NCBI GenBank assembly: GCA_950022655.1 | Contig: OX465583.1 | Location: forward strand, 71,311,152 to 71,375,151 | Reading direction: 5' to 3' | DNA length: 64,000 bases | Origin: Alentia gelatinosa | Taxonomy: Eukaryota; Annelida; Polychaeta; Phyllodocida; Polynoidae | In this document: one piece after another, positions 1 through 12,200 of the stretch | Layout of the letters: each line of letters starts with the position of its first letter | Position numbering within the stretch: position 1 is the stretch's first letter | The notes under the pieces: model-generated | The model's database searches: none | Told to the model about the DNA's origin: nothing | The model's input: the letters and a program-made list of their open reading frames with translations, nothing else | Position numbers and translations under genes: made by a program

Positions 1-210
1 ACAGTGTTAGATGAGAATGAGAATCGTTGCGAGCCATAGTGACATGTGATGAATCCCACATAGCATGACTGGACGCGACCGAATGCAGTCAACCGTTATG
101 GGAACTAAATCTGAGGGGTGTGATCGTCTGCCATATAGGGCACCATGAATGAAAAAGGATGGACGTGACACAACAGAGCCGCTGGATGGACTATCGTAAA
201 ACCGGATGAG

Positions 211-329
211 TTTTAATCTGGGCTCCCGTATGCGACGACTGGAGTTTGGCGTAGTGATATCATGAGGCGGAGCCGAGTGATATCCAGAGCCAAAACTCCA
301 GGAGTCACATACGGGAGCCCAGATTAAAA
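211..329. repeat. Palindromic element with 22-bp perfect arms
   Basis: Arm 211-232 reads ttttaatctgggctcccgta plus tg and is the exact reverse complement of 308-329. Inner arms (ctggagtttggc and gccaaaactccag) continue the hairpin. It lies just left of the 345-554 element. Probably a non-autonomous DNA transposon or fold-back element. Confidence 0.75.
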
Positions 330-344
330 CGAATAAGGTTTTGA

Positions 345-554
345 TTTTATCCTACCCCCTGTGAACGATATGTTTATGTGAGAATAATAACAAAAAATAT
401 GATAAAAACCTTCTGAAGTCCTCCATATAGCTCTCCTTGCTGCTCTGAAGGCGCTTGGAACTACTTTCAGTTGCTGATCCCTGATTGGTCCATTTTTTGT
501 ACGCTCCTAGTCAATGCTAAGCCTATGGGATTTTATATAAGGGGTAGGATAAAA
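345..554. mobile_element. Short non-autonomous element with TTTTATCCTACCCC inverted ends
   Basis: Ends are ttttatcctacccc (345-358) and its exact reverse complement ggggtaggataaaa (541-554), about 210 bp apart. The same end sequence recurs near 2755, 20990, 21228 and 55316 (less exact), so it is a repeat family. No coding capacity seen. Confidence 0.7.
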
Positions 555-2205
555 CAAGAGCCTTGAACATCCTCAAACAGGGGCCACCGGGAACATAGCG
601 TAAATGCAAATTTCCGATTTCCGTGCCATCTGCAACGGTGCTCTAGGTTTCGGCTTCCGTGGCTGCCATGGCGAACATAGTGTAAACGTAGCATTAGGGT
701 AAGGACCTACCTGCGTACACTGAGCAGCTCACAGTGCCGCTCACAGTGCCTGGCAGGCAGGCCTGAGTTATGAAGCCCACTCTCGTGGAGATGGGTCCCA
801 GACACCAGGCCTTCACCAAGACTCCTCTGATGAATGGGAACAAACTGGCCAGGTAAAAACAGTAGCAGGGCCTGATGAAACATCAAGTATATTTTGTTCT
901 ACCATGCTCGGCTCATACGAGTCAATTTAGCCTTTGAATCATGTGTGGAGGTGAATGTACCAGGGATATAGTTAGCGTTGTTTGTTTTCGCACATATTAC
1001 AGTGTAGTGGGAAGTGTAGGTAGAAAGCAATTATATCTCTCCCATTTATAATATCTATAATCTATCTGCCTTATCTTTATTGTACGATGCATCAAGGGTA
1101 CTGAAAGGGTTAAAGATACGTATGATGATTTAAGAAGTTTGGCGATGGTGATCAAGCTAGTACTTTTTTTGGTATGATAAATTAGCAGTATGATATATCC
1201 ATCTCTAAGATGCAATTATCTATCAATCTGAATATCGGATAAATATTGAAAATCTGCAAAGTCACCTTACAGTGAGGGCAGCTGTGTTATAACTCCAGGT
1301 GACTTGGTCGGCGATAATCTCATCCATTAAGCTACTAGCCACCCAACCCAACAAGGAGATTAGAGCTTTCTACAATAAATGTTCATCATGGCTACATTTC
1401 CAAGAAACGAATAGGAAAATCTACCAGCTGAATGTTGCAGTAGTAAATCACGAATCAATAACATAGTGATAAGACAACGAACACGCTATGATGTCCTATG
1501 ACAAAACTGGCTAGCTAGATATGGATGCAGGTGAAATGCCTTACCTCCCTCATTTTTATTTAACATATTGGTAATAATGTTCTTAATATTTTTCTTTAAT
1601 AAATGAACGCAGTAGTTTTCCCAAATTACTCGAAATACTTTGTTATTTGTACAAATCGTAATAATGAATTTGTTTTTGCACTCAAGGCCACATGTTTTTC
1701 TATATTTTGCATCATGCACAATAAAGGTAAGAGTAGTACATATAAATTCCCAGCCTGGGACACTGTGGAAATAGGCACTACTTGAGCCTACATAACCTCC
1801 AGAATAAAGATTTTTTTTTTAAATCTAAAAGAAAAACGCATTTGTAACTCGTAGGATTTTGTTCTTTGCTTTAATCATAAAGCCTTGGTTTTCTGTAGGA
1901 AGGAAGTTTGGAAAATCCCTAAAGACACTCATCACTGTTAGTCTGTTAATTGGTTGGGGATAGGAGTATGCAAGGCAAACTAGTTGACAGGCTTTTATAA
2001 AAAATAGCGACACCACATTACCACAAGAATGCGACACTGAAAAAGGCCCACACACAAACTGAACCCAGACAGGCCAATGACCGCAAACTGAATTCCAAAT
2101 TATCTTTTTTCTCATATATATAAAACGGTCGGGGATATGCAAACTCAGCAGAAGATATCATATAAACACACCTGCAGATAAAGCAATAATAAGATAAAAT
2201 GTATA

Positions 2206-2297
2206 TACCTTACTGGTACGTATAGCGTATCTCGTTTCTTTTGATAAAATACATTTTTCAAAAGAAACAAGGTACACGAGTACGTACCAGTAAGGTA
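2206..2297. repeat. Hairpin with 17-bp perfect arms
   Basis: Positions 2206-2222 (taccttactggtacgta) are the reverse complement of 2281-2297. An inner pair (tttcttttga and tcaaaagaaa) extends the stem. No gene overlaps it. Confidence 0.7.
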
Positions 2298-3165
2298 ATA
2301 CATTTTTGTATACCTTCAATTGTAGTTTGATAAAGATAAATAGCATTATTTGCTTACCCGCCATCAATTGTAAAGCCAGATCCAACCTTTCCAACCTCTA
2401 TGCCTTTCTCCCCATAGCGCTTTTCATGTGAATTTTTTAAGAGATAATCTGATTGGTCTGCACGTCAACGTTGGGTAGTAAACGTAAGGTATAGGAGCGT
2501 AATTGTGATAATTTACTTTTGCATCACATGACATGACACGTGATCGTTAATACTATTCTTCATTTTGGTGAAAATGTGATGTTATACCTACATACTGTGA
2601 AAGTTTCATGTTTATTGAGCAAATATTTCCTAATTTATTCACAAAAAACGAATATTTTGAAAATGATGCCTCAAGGCATCACTTGGCCAGCCCTGGTTGA
2701 TGCCTCAAGACATCACCCGGCGTGAGTGGGTTAATCAATGACGGTTTTTTATTAGGGGTAGGATAATAGACGTTATTTGTAAATCCCTAATGAGGGTCTG
2801 ATTACCCTCAAGGGCCTGAGTCTGGTTCTTCTCACAGATACTCCACGGAGGGTTGTTGTTCTGAGTCTACACGTCTCCTGTTTTTAGCTGTGAGGACTTT
2901 GTTTATTGTGAGTTTTTACCTGTTGCTTGTCGACCACTGGGCATTAGCGGCGCCCACGAACACATTCCAGGAGGAGTGGCAGCTTGGTATCTCCGGGAGA
3001 AGGAGCTCTCTCCCGGGATAAACAAGAGCAATTAAAAGACAGTAAGTCAGACGGCAGGTTACGCCCAGCCATGTAAACGTTAAACGTCCAGACGTCTTAT
3101 CTCACCCAGTCCCAGACACAGGACATAGTCCGGGCAAACGTGCAGCTCTGTCTGTGTAATCTAAA

Positions 3166-3420
3166 GTGGGATTCACACGGAGAGACTCATGTACCTTCAG
3201 CAGGGTTTGTGGGAAAATTATCTGAGGAAATGGGTGAGGTACACCAGTCTCAAGTACAGGAATCCCACCATGTGAATTCCATTTAAGTGGGATTCACACG
3301 GAGAGACTCATGTACCTTCAACAGGGTTTGTCTGAGATGATTCTGGGGAAATTATCTGAGGAAATGGGTGAGGTACACCAGTCTCAAGTACAGGAATCCC
3401 ACCATGTGAATTCCATTTAA
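3166..3420. repeat. Tandem pair of 'cacacggagagactcatgtacc' blocks
   Basis: Two blocks of about 120-130 bp, each starting agtgggattcacacggagag and containing ggtgaggtacaccagtctc, lie head to tail. Related or inverted pieces occur at 3690-3850, 9670-10065, 14226-14775 and 17370-17570, so this is a dispersed family with internal inverted symmetry. Confidence 0.65.
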
Positions 3421-4089
3421 AGTGGGATTGACACTGGTGTACTTAACATATTTCCCCAGTCTCCGATAATTTTCCCTCTGTTCAATAGTCTCAGAGCAAA
3501 ATGCTGAAATGGAGCTCTCCCAGTTTCTAAGTAAAATGGCGGATCTGATTCACACTAAAGGACAAACATGGTACATTGTCTGAGACAACCACTACCACTG
3601 AGACTAGGGGACCCTCATTATCAGTGGGAGGTACGCCAGTCTCACCAAAATTCCCAAAAAACTTTAAACGTGTTTAGAATCCAAATTGCTTAAGACTATG
3701 TACCTTAGCAGGGGAAATTGACGCCGATAAGTTTCCCCCACCTCAGTCTCAGGGAATTGAGACCTGGGGTTGTCACATCTCAGGAAATCTGTCTCAGACA
3801 AACCCTGCTAGAGGAACATGAGTCTCTCCGTGTGATTCCCATTTTAAGTGGAATTCACAGGGTGGTATTCATGTACCTCACAGGGCTCAGAATCTCATGA
3901 GACTCTGTTCCCTTTTAGGGGGAAATGTCGCGATCAATTGTAGGGGGAAAACATGTCTCAGGGAAATGGAACTCTACAATTTAGATGAAGAGATTGTGTT
4001 CGAGTACAGAATCGAAGCAGGAATTATAATGTTTCACATGATATTGATTGAAACCATAAATTAGATATCAAAGAAGAAACCAACACGTT

Positions 4090-4375
4090 TTAGTCAAAGT
4101 CGTCGTTCTCCATGAGTTCGATGTGGAGTGATATGACCGAGGTGATAGCTGAGGGAATATCACATAGCATACGAACGAGTTGAAGAACAACGACTTTGAT
4201 CAAAACGAGTCGCTTTCTGTATTTTTATTTCACCCCTGTACGCACTAAAAGAATGGAAGGCACACAGGATATATTATATCATAGAGAACATACTGCAATA
4301 CTCATAGTGGCATGGAGAACGAGTTACCAATGTTAAGCCTATGGGACAAAAATACCAGGGATGCGATAAATATAG
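4090..4375. mobile_element. Palindromic non-autonomous element, copy 1
   Basis: A palindromic core (gttttagtcaaagtcgtcg and its near reverse complement at about 4188-4208) is followed by a tail ending in aaaaataccagggatgcgataaat. A close copy lies at 43010-43305, where the end reads aggggtgagataaa. Partial copies are at 33360-33540 and 19730-19880. Confidence 0.6.
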
Positions 4376-6251
4376 GTCCTATACATGTTGAACATTATAT
4401 TGATAGGAAACGTAAATATAGAGTATTGCTGTTAGATATATGTAAGTCATATTCATGTTATACATTATATTGATAGGAACGGTAAATATAAAGTATTGGT
4501 ACTAGATATGTATCTATTATATGGGTCCTATACATGTTTAACAATATATTGATAGGACCAATAGATCAATAGATATAAAGTATGGTTACAAGATATATAT
4601 GAGTCCCATACATGTTTTACAGCATATGGGTAAATATATTGGTGTTTTGTGTATAGAAAGTCCATATAACATTTAGCTGAGTTTTATATTTTTTCTTGCA
4701 CCATGTTGTGTACCCCAGTCTGACTGAACAGTAGCGCCACCTACAGAGTGCGGCAATAGGACGACATAAAACAACACACACAGCAGACAGCACTGTCACA
4801 GCATTCCACCACCCATATTCCTGAACACATAATATAAACACAGCTACACCACTGTCATCAAGAGTAAATTGGCAAAAAGCGTAAAAAGATATAAAAAAGA
4901 AGTGTAAAAATATTATTAAAAAATAGAAGATAAAAATGAACGTAATTGTCCTTGTCTAGCACCAGGATCTTGTTTATTGATGTGGTGTATCGTATGACAT
5001 AATGGTGCGTGATTGCCAAGGGTTGACCTTGGTGTCGTGTCAAGGTCACGTCAAGGTCATTTGGCTCTTACACAGTGTGGGAGGAAGGTGGTAGTACGCG
5101 GGGAAAGCCGCAACGTTAGGCGAGAAATGTGAGAGAAAAACAGACTTACTATGACTTCTTTCACATGGTAAGCGGGTGGAACACTATAAAAATAAACAAA
5201 TGCAAATTCATGAAAGCTGAGGAGGATTTATATAGAACTGGATGAAGAATTTTATGAATACACAGTACTCCATGAGCTTGGATATGCCAAATCATAATCA
5301 TGTGATGATTACGGCAAATCCAAACGAGGGGAGTATTGTTCATTTCACCTAACATGAAATCGACTGGGGTTTTTTTAAAGTTTTTTTTTTCTTTTTAAGT
5401 TTTTGTAATTTTGTATTTCTCACATTCAAATACAGGATTCGTTCTTCCAAACAAGAAATATTGTGGCTATTTATACCGCAAGGGTTTCAACTCTCGCAAA
5501 TAAGAGTGTCATGTGGTACACACATACCCATCAAAATAACCCATACAATAACACAAAACAAAAATCCAAGTAACCTTTACAATCGGTTTGTTATGGGAAA
5601 ATAAAGTGTCCTGATTTGCAAAACGTTCAAGGTTGTGACAAACACATTAGGTCATTGTTTATTGATCACTTGTGATCAAGATAGGAGAAATGTTCTATTT
5701 TCATTGACTGGCATTTTCGCCATTTAAACTTATTTGATTTCGATGTAAGAATTTGAACAACATTTAAGATTTATGTACATGTAGGGTGCCGACAAAGCGT
5801 TCAAACTCAGCTAGACAGAGAGACATCTTTTCTCTAAATAAAAAGAAATAAATGAAATTGAACTCCATTACGATTTTGATGTTTATATGCTGGGGGAGAG
5901 AAGTGACTGGGGTATCACAGCGTGCTTTAAGTGTGAAGTACAATATGCAACACCTTCTGATGGAGATTCATATTGGAACTGGCAGCTTGCCAAGATTGAA
6001 AACAGCTTTCGTCACAATTGTTCGGCTGCAGCTACCCGCAACTATTTTATTTTCCGGAAATATCCCATGTATTACGGTTTAATAATTATAACCTCTGAAC
6101 TTTGAAATAATCTATTTACAAACCGAAGTTGCGGCTTTATAAATAATAGCATATTTTCTGTACCTCTCAACAATGCCGATTTTTGTCTGATTGAGTATTA
6201 TTTCTTATTTTCGTTTTATTGGTGATTTAATCATGTTTATCTCATTTTCAG

Positions 6252-6287
6252 GGTCAGAAGGGGTCCCGCGGTTATCCAGGATTCCCG
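6252..6287 (+). CDS. Collagen exon 1 (COL1), 36 nt
   Basis: Follows a good acceptor (catttucag-like pyrimidine tract ending tttcag, with t throughout) and reads [12 protein letters not shown], four Gly-X-Y triplets, phase 0. The donor gttcgt is weak, so the exon may be alternatively used. First recognisable exon of the gene. Confidence 0.75.
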
Positions 6288-9200
6288 GTTCGTGATTTAA
6301 ACGTTTCTTCTTAATTGGAGAACGTTTTCAGAGAAATTAAAATCTGACAAACTCTAGATGTCTTCCTCATTAAAAACCAGTTATAGAACCCAACATGTCG
6401 AGCCTTTCCTTTCTCCCTCTGTTTAGATCATGTATTATTTTTTTCGATCAATCCCCAATAGACACCCGTAGATAGTAGAAGTTACCAGTAGATTAGATTA
6501 CGATCCCCCGATAACAGCTCAGTCATCGATTAACTTCCCTTAAATCAGAAATAAATAGCATAAATTAAAGTTGTGCAGAAATAATCATCTTTACGTTAAA
6601 CGGAAACATCGTCAAACTAATTCCAACAGTGACTGTGGATGACTTTACAAGTGATATTTGTTTGTCTCTTGCACGAGAAATGCGAATGACTTTCAAGCCA
6701 GAAAAACGTGAAACTTGATCCATGTTTCAACCCTACAGAGGAAACCTATGATGATTTACGGTCAGAACTCGTATCCCATCGAGTGTGAAGAGCGTAGTAA
6801 TTCACAAGTCAAAGCCACATAAATTACAATAGGAGACCAAGCTCTGACCGTAAACTTTCATAGGTTTCCGAATTTATCTCACCCCCTAGCTAATTAGCTA
6901 ATATTTGTGACTTAGTCCCCCTTGGAGTATTTTTATCTGAATACGTCATGGGCGTTGAGTACAAGTTCCCAATGTTAAGTCTTTTGGGAAAAAATACCAG
7001 GGGTGAGATAATAAGATAATATTCGTTGAATCCCGAATAAACAAAGCGCGTGCAATGTCTCTCTCTCCTTCTCTCTACCACCAAGCGTGGTTTTGCTGAT
7101 GCACTTTGTTTTTCCTCCTTTGCATGTCTGTAAGACCTATCCTGTACTCATCTTGTTGAATCCTGTCCCTCCTTCTCTCCTTCTCTCATCATCGTTTTAA
7201 TACATGTGCATGCCTAATTTACCTATACGCCTCCAGGAAATAGTACAGTAATGAATATATAAACTTTGAAATTCATATGATTCTCGAAAAATTATACCTT
7301 TTTGGTTCTACCATGATCTAAACGTAAAATCTAATATCTACCTACGCCAGAAATGTAGGGGGAAACTGTAAACCGACATATTTTGTATAAAAACCAAAGC
7401 AATCTCTTGACAATATATTTTGATTATATCTTCTGGATTTTGATACTTCGTAAGGTAAACAATTTAAATAGATGTGATATTGTTGGTTTACAGGTCGTTC
7501 CCTAGCAGCTTGATGTATTCAAACTATTTCCCGGGGGGTTCTTGATTCATCCTTTTCAATACTCCAGTGCATATTTACCGTATCTGTTCCATTGTCTGTT
7601 GTTTTACTAGTAACCCCTTTCCATAGAGCACAATGAAAACGGCAACGAAATACGTACACCTGTTAAATATCCCAGGGAGGTATTTATATATGTAGAGATA
7701 GTTCCCAGAAATTTTGGACATATTCAGATTTGTAGGAAACTGACTTGGATACTGATTTCTGGGTAGTCAAAACTCAACTCAACACAATATTAATGTAATC
7801 CTTAAACAAGATTATGATAACATTTTATTGTATGCAGCTTTGGCTGTATTATGCTGTAATGGAAAACCACCACTCGAGGTGAATTATTGGCAATATCATT
7901 TTTTTTAAATAAAAAAAGTGAATGTATAAAACGCCACAATTTAAAACCAGTCTTATTTTCAAAACCATTTTAATAGAGTTAAGTTGATCACAAGGCAGGC
8001 ATTAAGGTGCCTGAAACTGTCCTCAATCAAAAATCATAAAAATAGAATTAACCCTACAAAGATATTAACCGTGTGAAATAACACCAAAGATGTGTCGATT
8101 ATTTCAACGCCTTTTTCGTGCTCTGTCCCATTCCGTCATATAACAACCCCAAAGCCGTTTCGCGGAGGTCGGAATCCGTTTCTCTCACCATGATTAAAAC
8201 CCATGCATACTAACTGGTCATTGAAATTGTTCATTTTAAGTTGATTAAATTTTTCATTTCTTTTTTGTGCCTCCGAAGATTTTAGCACCAGGTATGGCCG
8301 CTTACTCGGTACAAGAGTGTAAACCCTTGGCAAGCTGTTGCTCTCTGTTTTGTTCACTATTCTTTATGTTTACAAATGTTGTCTATTCTTTTTTCTAATA
8401 TTCTTTGATAAACATATGACCAAGATTTGCGAACAGAAACTGCCTAACATACATAGATATATATTTTTTTTAAAATCCAATGATTATCTATTAATTGCCT
8501 TTATATCAATAATCTAATCGATATCTAGTTTTATAACGCAAAGTGTGAAATTAATTATTGTTATTGGATGGTATGTGAAAATGGAAATTAATATTTGTTT
8601 TTATATTTCCAGGGTCCTATTGGCTTGGATGGTCCTAAAGGTCACCCCGTGAGTAACTGGTTTATATTCGTTCTGTACGCGATGTCGCACTGCCTAGTTT
8701 TGTATTTTATGATTATTTTGTCCCAACCCCTTATATCATGTATCGCTGTATGCTGCTAAATGGAGTAGTCCTATAGAGAAACCCGCACATGATTCGTGAA
8801 TGTATGATAGTCATGCTTCTCCTCTTGTTTCTTCACAGGGAGCTCTCGGGCCGAAGGGAGCAAATGGAGAGAGAGTAAGTACTTGAGTACCGAACCTGTA
8901 CAATATTGTCATACAAACCAGTTAATCATACCAAACCAGTACAATATTGTCATACAAGCCAGTTTACCATACTAAACCCATACAATAATGTCATGCAAAC
9001 CAGTTTACCATACCAAACCTGTACAATATTGTCATAAACGCCAGTATGCCATGCCAAACCTGCACAATATTCTCATACAAAGCAATTACCAATGTCAAAC
9101 ATGTGTAATATTGTCATACAAACCTGTTTACCATACCAAATCTGTACAATATTCTCATACAAAGCAATTACCAATGTCAAACATGTGTAATATTGTCATA

Positions 9201-12200
9201 CAAACCAGTTTACCATACCAAACCTCTACAATATCATCATACAAACCAGTTTACCATACCAAACCTGTACAATATCATCATACAAACCAGTTTACCATAC
9301 TAAACCTGTACAATATCATCATACAAACCAGTTTACCGTACCAAACCTGTACAAGATCATCATACAAACCAGTTTACCATACTAAACCTGTACAATATCA
9401 TCATACAAACCAGTTTACCATACTAAACCTGTACAATATCATTATACAAACCAGTTTACCATACTAAACCTGTACAATATCATCATACAAACCAGTTTAC
9501 CATACCAAACCTCTACAATATCATCATACAAACCAGTTTACCATACTAAACCTGTACAATATCATCATACAAACCAGTTTACCATACCAAACCTCTACAA
9601 TATCATCATACAAACCAGTTTACCATACTAAACCTGTACAATATCATCATACAAACCAGTTTAACACAGCAAGGGGAAAATGGCGAATTTAATTCACATG
9701 GAAGTACACCCTGGTATATAGTCTCAGACATAGTTACAATAAATACTCACCCTGTGTCTCCAGGATGCTTGGAGGGCGGGATTCGAAAAGCATGTGATCC
9801 ATTTTGCTTGCTTCCTATTGGCGCCTCAGCAGTCCATTTGTCTCACCAAAACGTTCAAAATCTCACAGGATTCTGTACCTTCTTCGGGGTAATTGTCGCT
9901 GACAATTCCAGGGGGGGGGGGGGGCTGTCTCAGGGGAATGGAATCCTACCATTCAGACGAGGAGATTTTGTTCCAGTACAGAATCTCAGCAGGATTTATC
10001 TCAGGCAAACCCCCTGTAAGGAATATGAATCCCTCCGTGTGACTTTAGTCCACAGTGGTGCGTAGGTACATAATCCATTATTCTCGTCTATATTTACGCC
10101 AGCACAAGTCATAGTCCGTCTAGAAACGCACCAAGCTTTGCCATTTTGAGAGCATGAGCGCCCTGGCCCTATATATCGACAACGAGCCGTACCACAGTCT
10201 AGCCTATGTCAGATCGAGAGACAGTCAATGCCTATTTTGGCATTTACTCTAGACAACTAAAGATGTGGCGACTGTAAACCGTCAAGCCAATAGAAGTCAG
10301 GTGGTGCTTCATTAATCACAAACCGTGACAGTCATCGACCCAGCAGTTTCCTCAAGTGTTTATACTATATTACTATTTATAGAAATGTCATTTGGAGATT
10401 TATCGCCACCTAGACAACTAATTCAAGCTAGATTGAAATAGTTGTTGTCATAATATAGTCATTACCAGGGACCTGTTTCAGTAGTTTCCTGACATTAGGC
10501 CTAGACACTAAGACAGACATCTACAGCGGCACCAACAGTGCAAGCAACAGCGGAAAGAGTATAGCAAATATGATAGATGAATTGATAATGAATTGTGTTA
10601 AAAATGAGTTGCGTGCAACTTTATAATTACCTATGAACAATAGAGGGAAACTATGTTCCAGTGAGAGAAATTCAAATTTAGGAGGTAAGGCTTAGAAAAA
10701 TTACTGCCCAAGGCTTTGGCCTCGGGCAATAATTTGTTCAAGCCTTACCGAGTAATTTTAACTTTCTTTCACCGAAAACTTGGTTTCCCTACTCCTATAT
10801 ACCTTCATATGTTGTTCAATAATGATAAATAGCATTATTTGCTTACCAACCATCAAACCTGAAGCCAAATCCATCCGAGTAACATGCCACCCTTATGTTT
10901 TCTCCCCACTTCACTTTTCATATGAATTTTGTAAGAGACGATCTGATTGGTCTAAATGTCAACTTTGGGTACTATACGGCAACCTTGGGTAGTATACGGC
11001 AACCTTGGGTAGTATAACATAAGTTACTCTTCCCCCCCCCCCCCCTCCCCAGAACGTGGTGTAAGCATAGGGCGTACGGCCATAGGTATATAGGAATAAG
11101 TTCAACCTATTGACCTTGATACCCAAATGTAATGATACCCAAATGTAATGATATTTCTTGCAGGGCCCTCAAGGTCCAAAGGGTGACAGAGGAGAACCAG
11201 GACTGCCGGGATATGATGGCGCGCCTGGGAATAAGGTAAAGTCTACTGGGAATAAGGTAAATTCTAATGGGTCGAAGCTTACAGCAACAAGAAATTACAC
11301 AATATAATGATAGGACATCTGGAATATTAAAAGTACAACTAACCATAATTCATACAGGAAAGATGGGGCATAGATCATAGACCCTTCCAACACAGATCCA
11401 TCTAAGTAGCATGGCAGTGAGGTTCTCTTGCCAATCCACCAGAAACACTTCATTGACTCCACTTGACGGTCGTGTTAAAGCCCAATACAAATCTACCGGT
11501 TCAGGGTTGAACGATTAGTTCCTAAATCGTATAGGAGTCAGTGAACTTGTCGTAGGCAAATCACATAACCCCTCAGCCTGTGTCGGCCACCCAATCAGGG
11601 GCCATTTACCAACATTTTGTTATCTGCGACTGGATTTATCAACATGTTGATTACCTTTTGGAGAGTGGTAAAGGAACATCTAACAACAACTTGTTGGTGA
11701 GAAAAGAATATCCAAGAAGGGTGTTTCACTAATTGTTGGCTGACCCTTGCCTAGCTGCCCCACATCTACCGACTAGGGCCGACTCTGTTAGGATGCCTCG
11801 CCTGAGACAAACTACCATTCCCTTGTCCCCAACAAAGTTACATCAATGTTCCGAAATCGGTAGATGTGTATTGGGCTTTAGGGACATACTTGCACGTTTC
11901 TAGCCTACCTCAGGTGGCTAAAGCGACTTAAAACTATGGCTAACCACTGTTATTTTCAGGGCAAGTCCCCCAAGCGATCTGTAAAACTCCATGATGGTTC
12001 ATTTGGCTATGCAGAAGTGATCATGATAAAGGTAGATACATGTGTGGACAAACTGCATGCCGGGACGCGTGGAAACCATGGCGACTGAGCGTTCCCAACC
12101 CGCCGCATGTTAACGTCCTCTCGCACCCTATACTCCACCTATTAATTATAGGGATATCTCCACTGTTTTATTATTTAGGTATACAGAGCCTGCCTCTACA

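Larger units (their letters stand above)
1..6251. other. Upstream or intronic DNA without recognised exon
   Basis: No Gly-X-Y exon or long conserved ORF was found before 6252. The stretch holds palindromic elements (211-329, 345-554, 2206-2297, 4090-4375) and the repeated 'cacacggagagactcatgtacc' blocks at 3166-3830. Short ORFs here look random. If the gene begins further left, this is part of a long intron; a 5' exon lacking Gly-X-Y (cytoplasmic or membrane segment) could be hidden here. Confidence 0.5.

Noticed and set aside
8988..9467. 159-residue open frame
   Set aside because: It is the translation of the 41-bp minisatellite; the peptide is itself a repeat.
8891..9664. CRISPR-like array
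   Set aside because: Units are contiguous with no unique spacers, in a eukaryotic intron.
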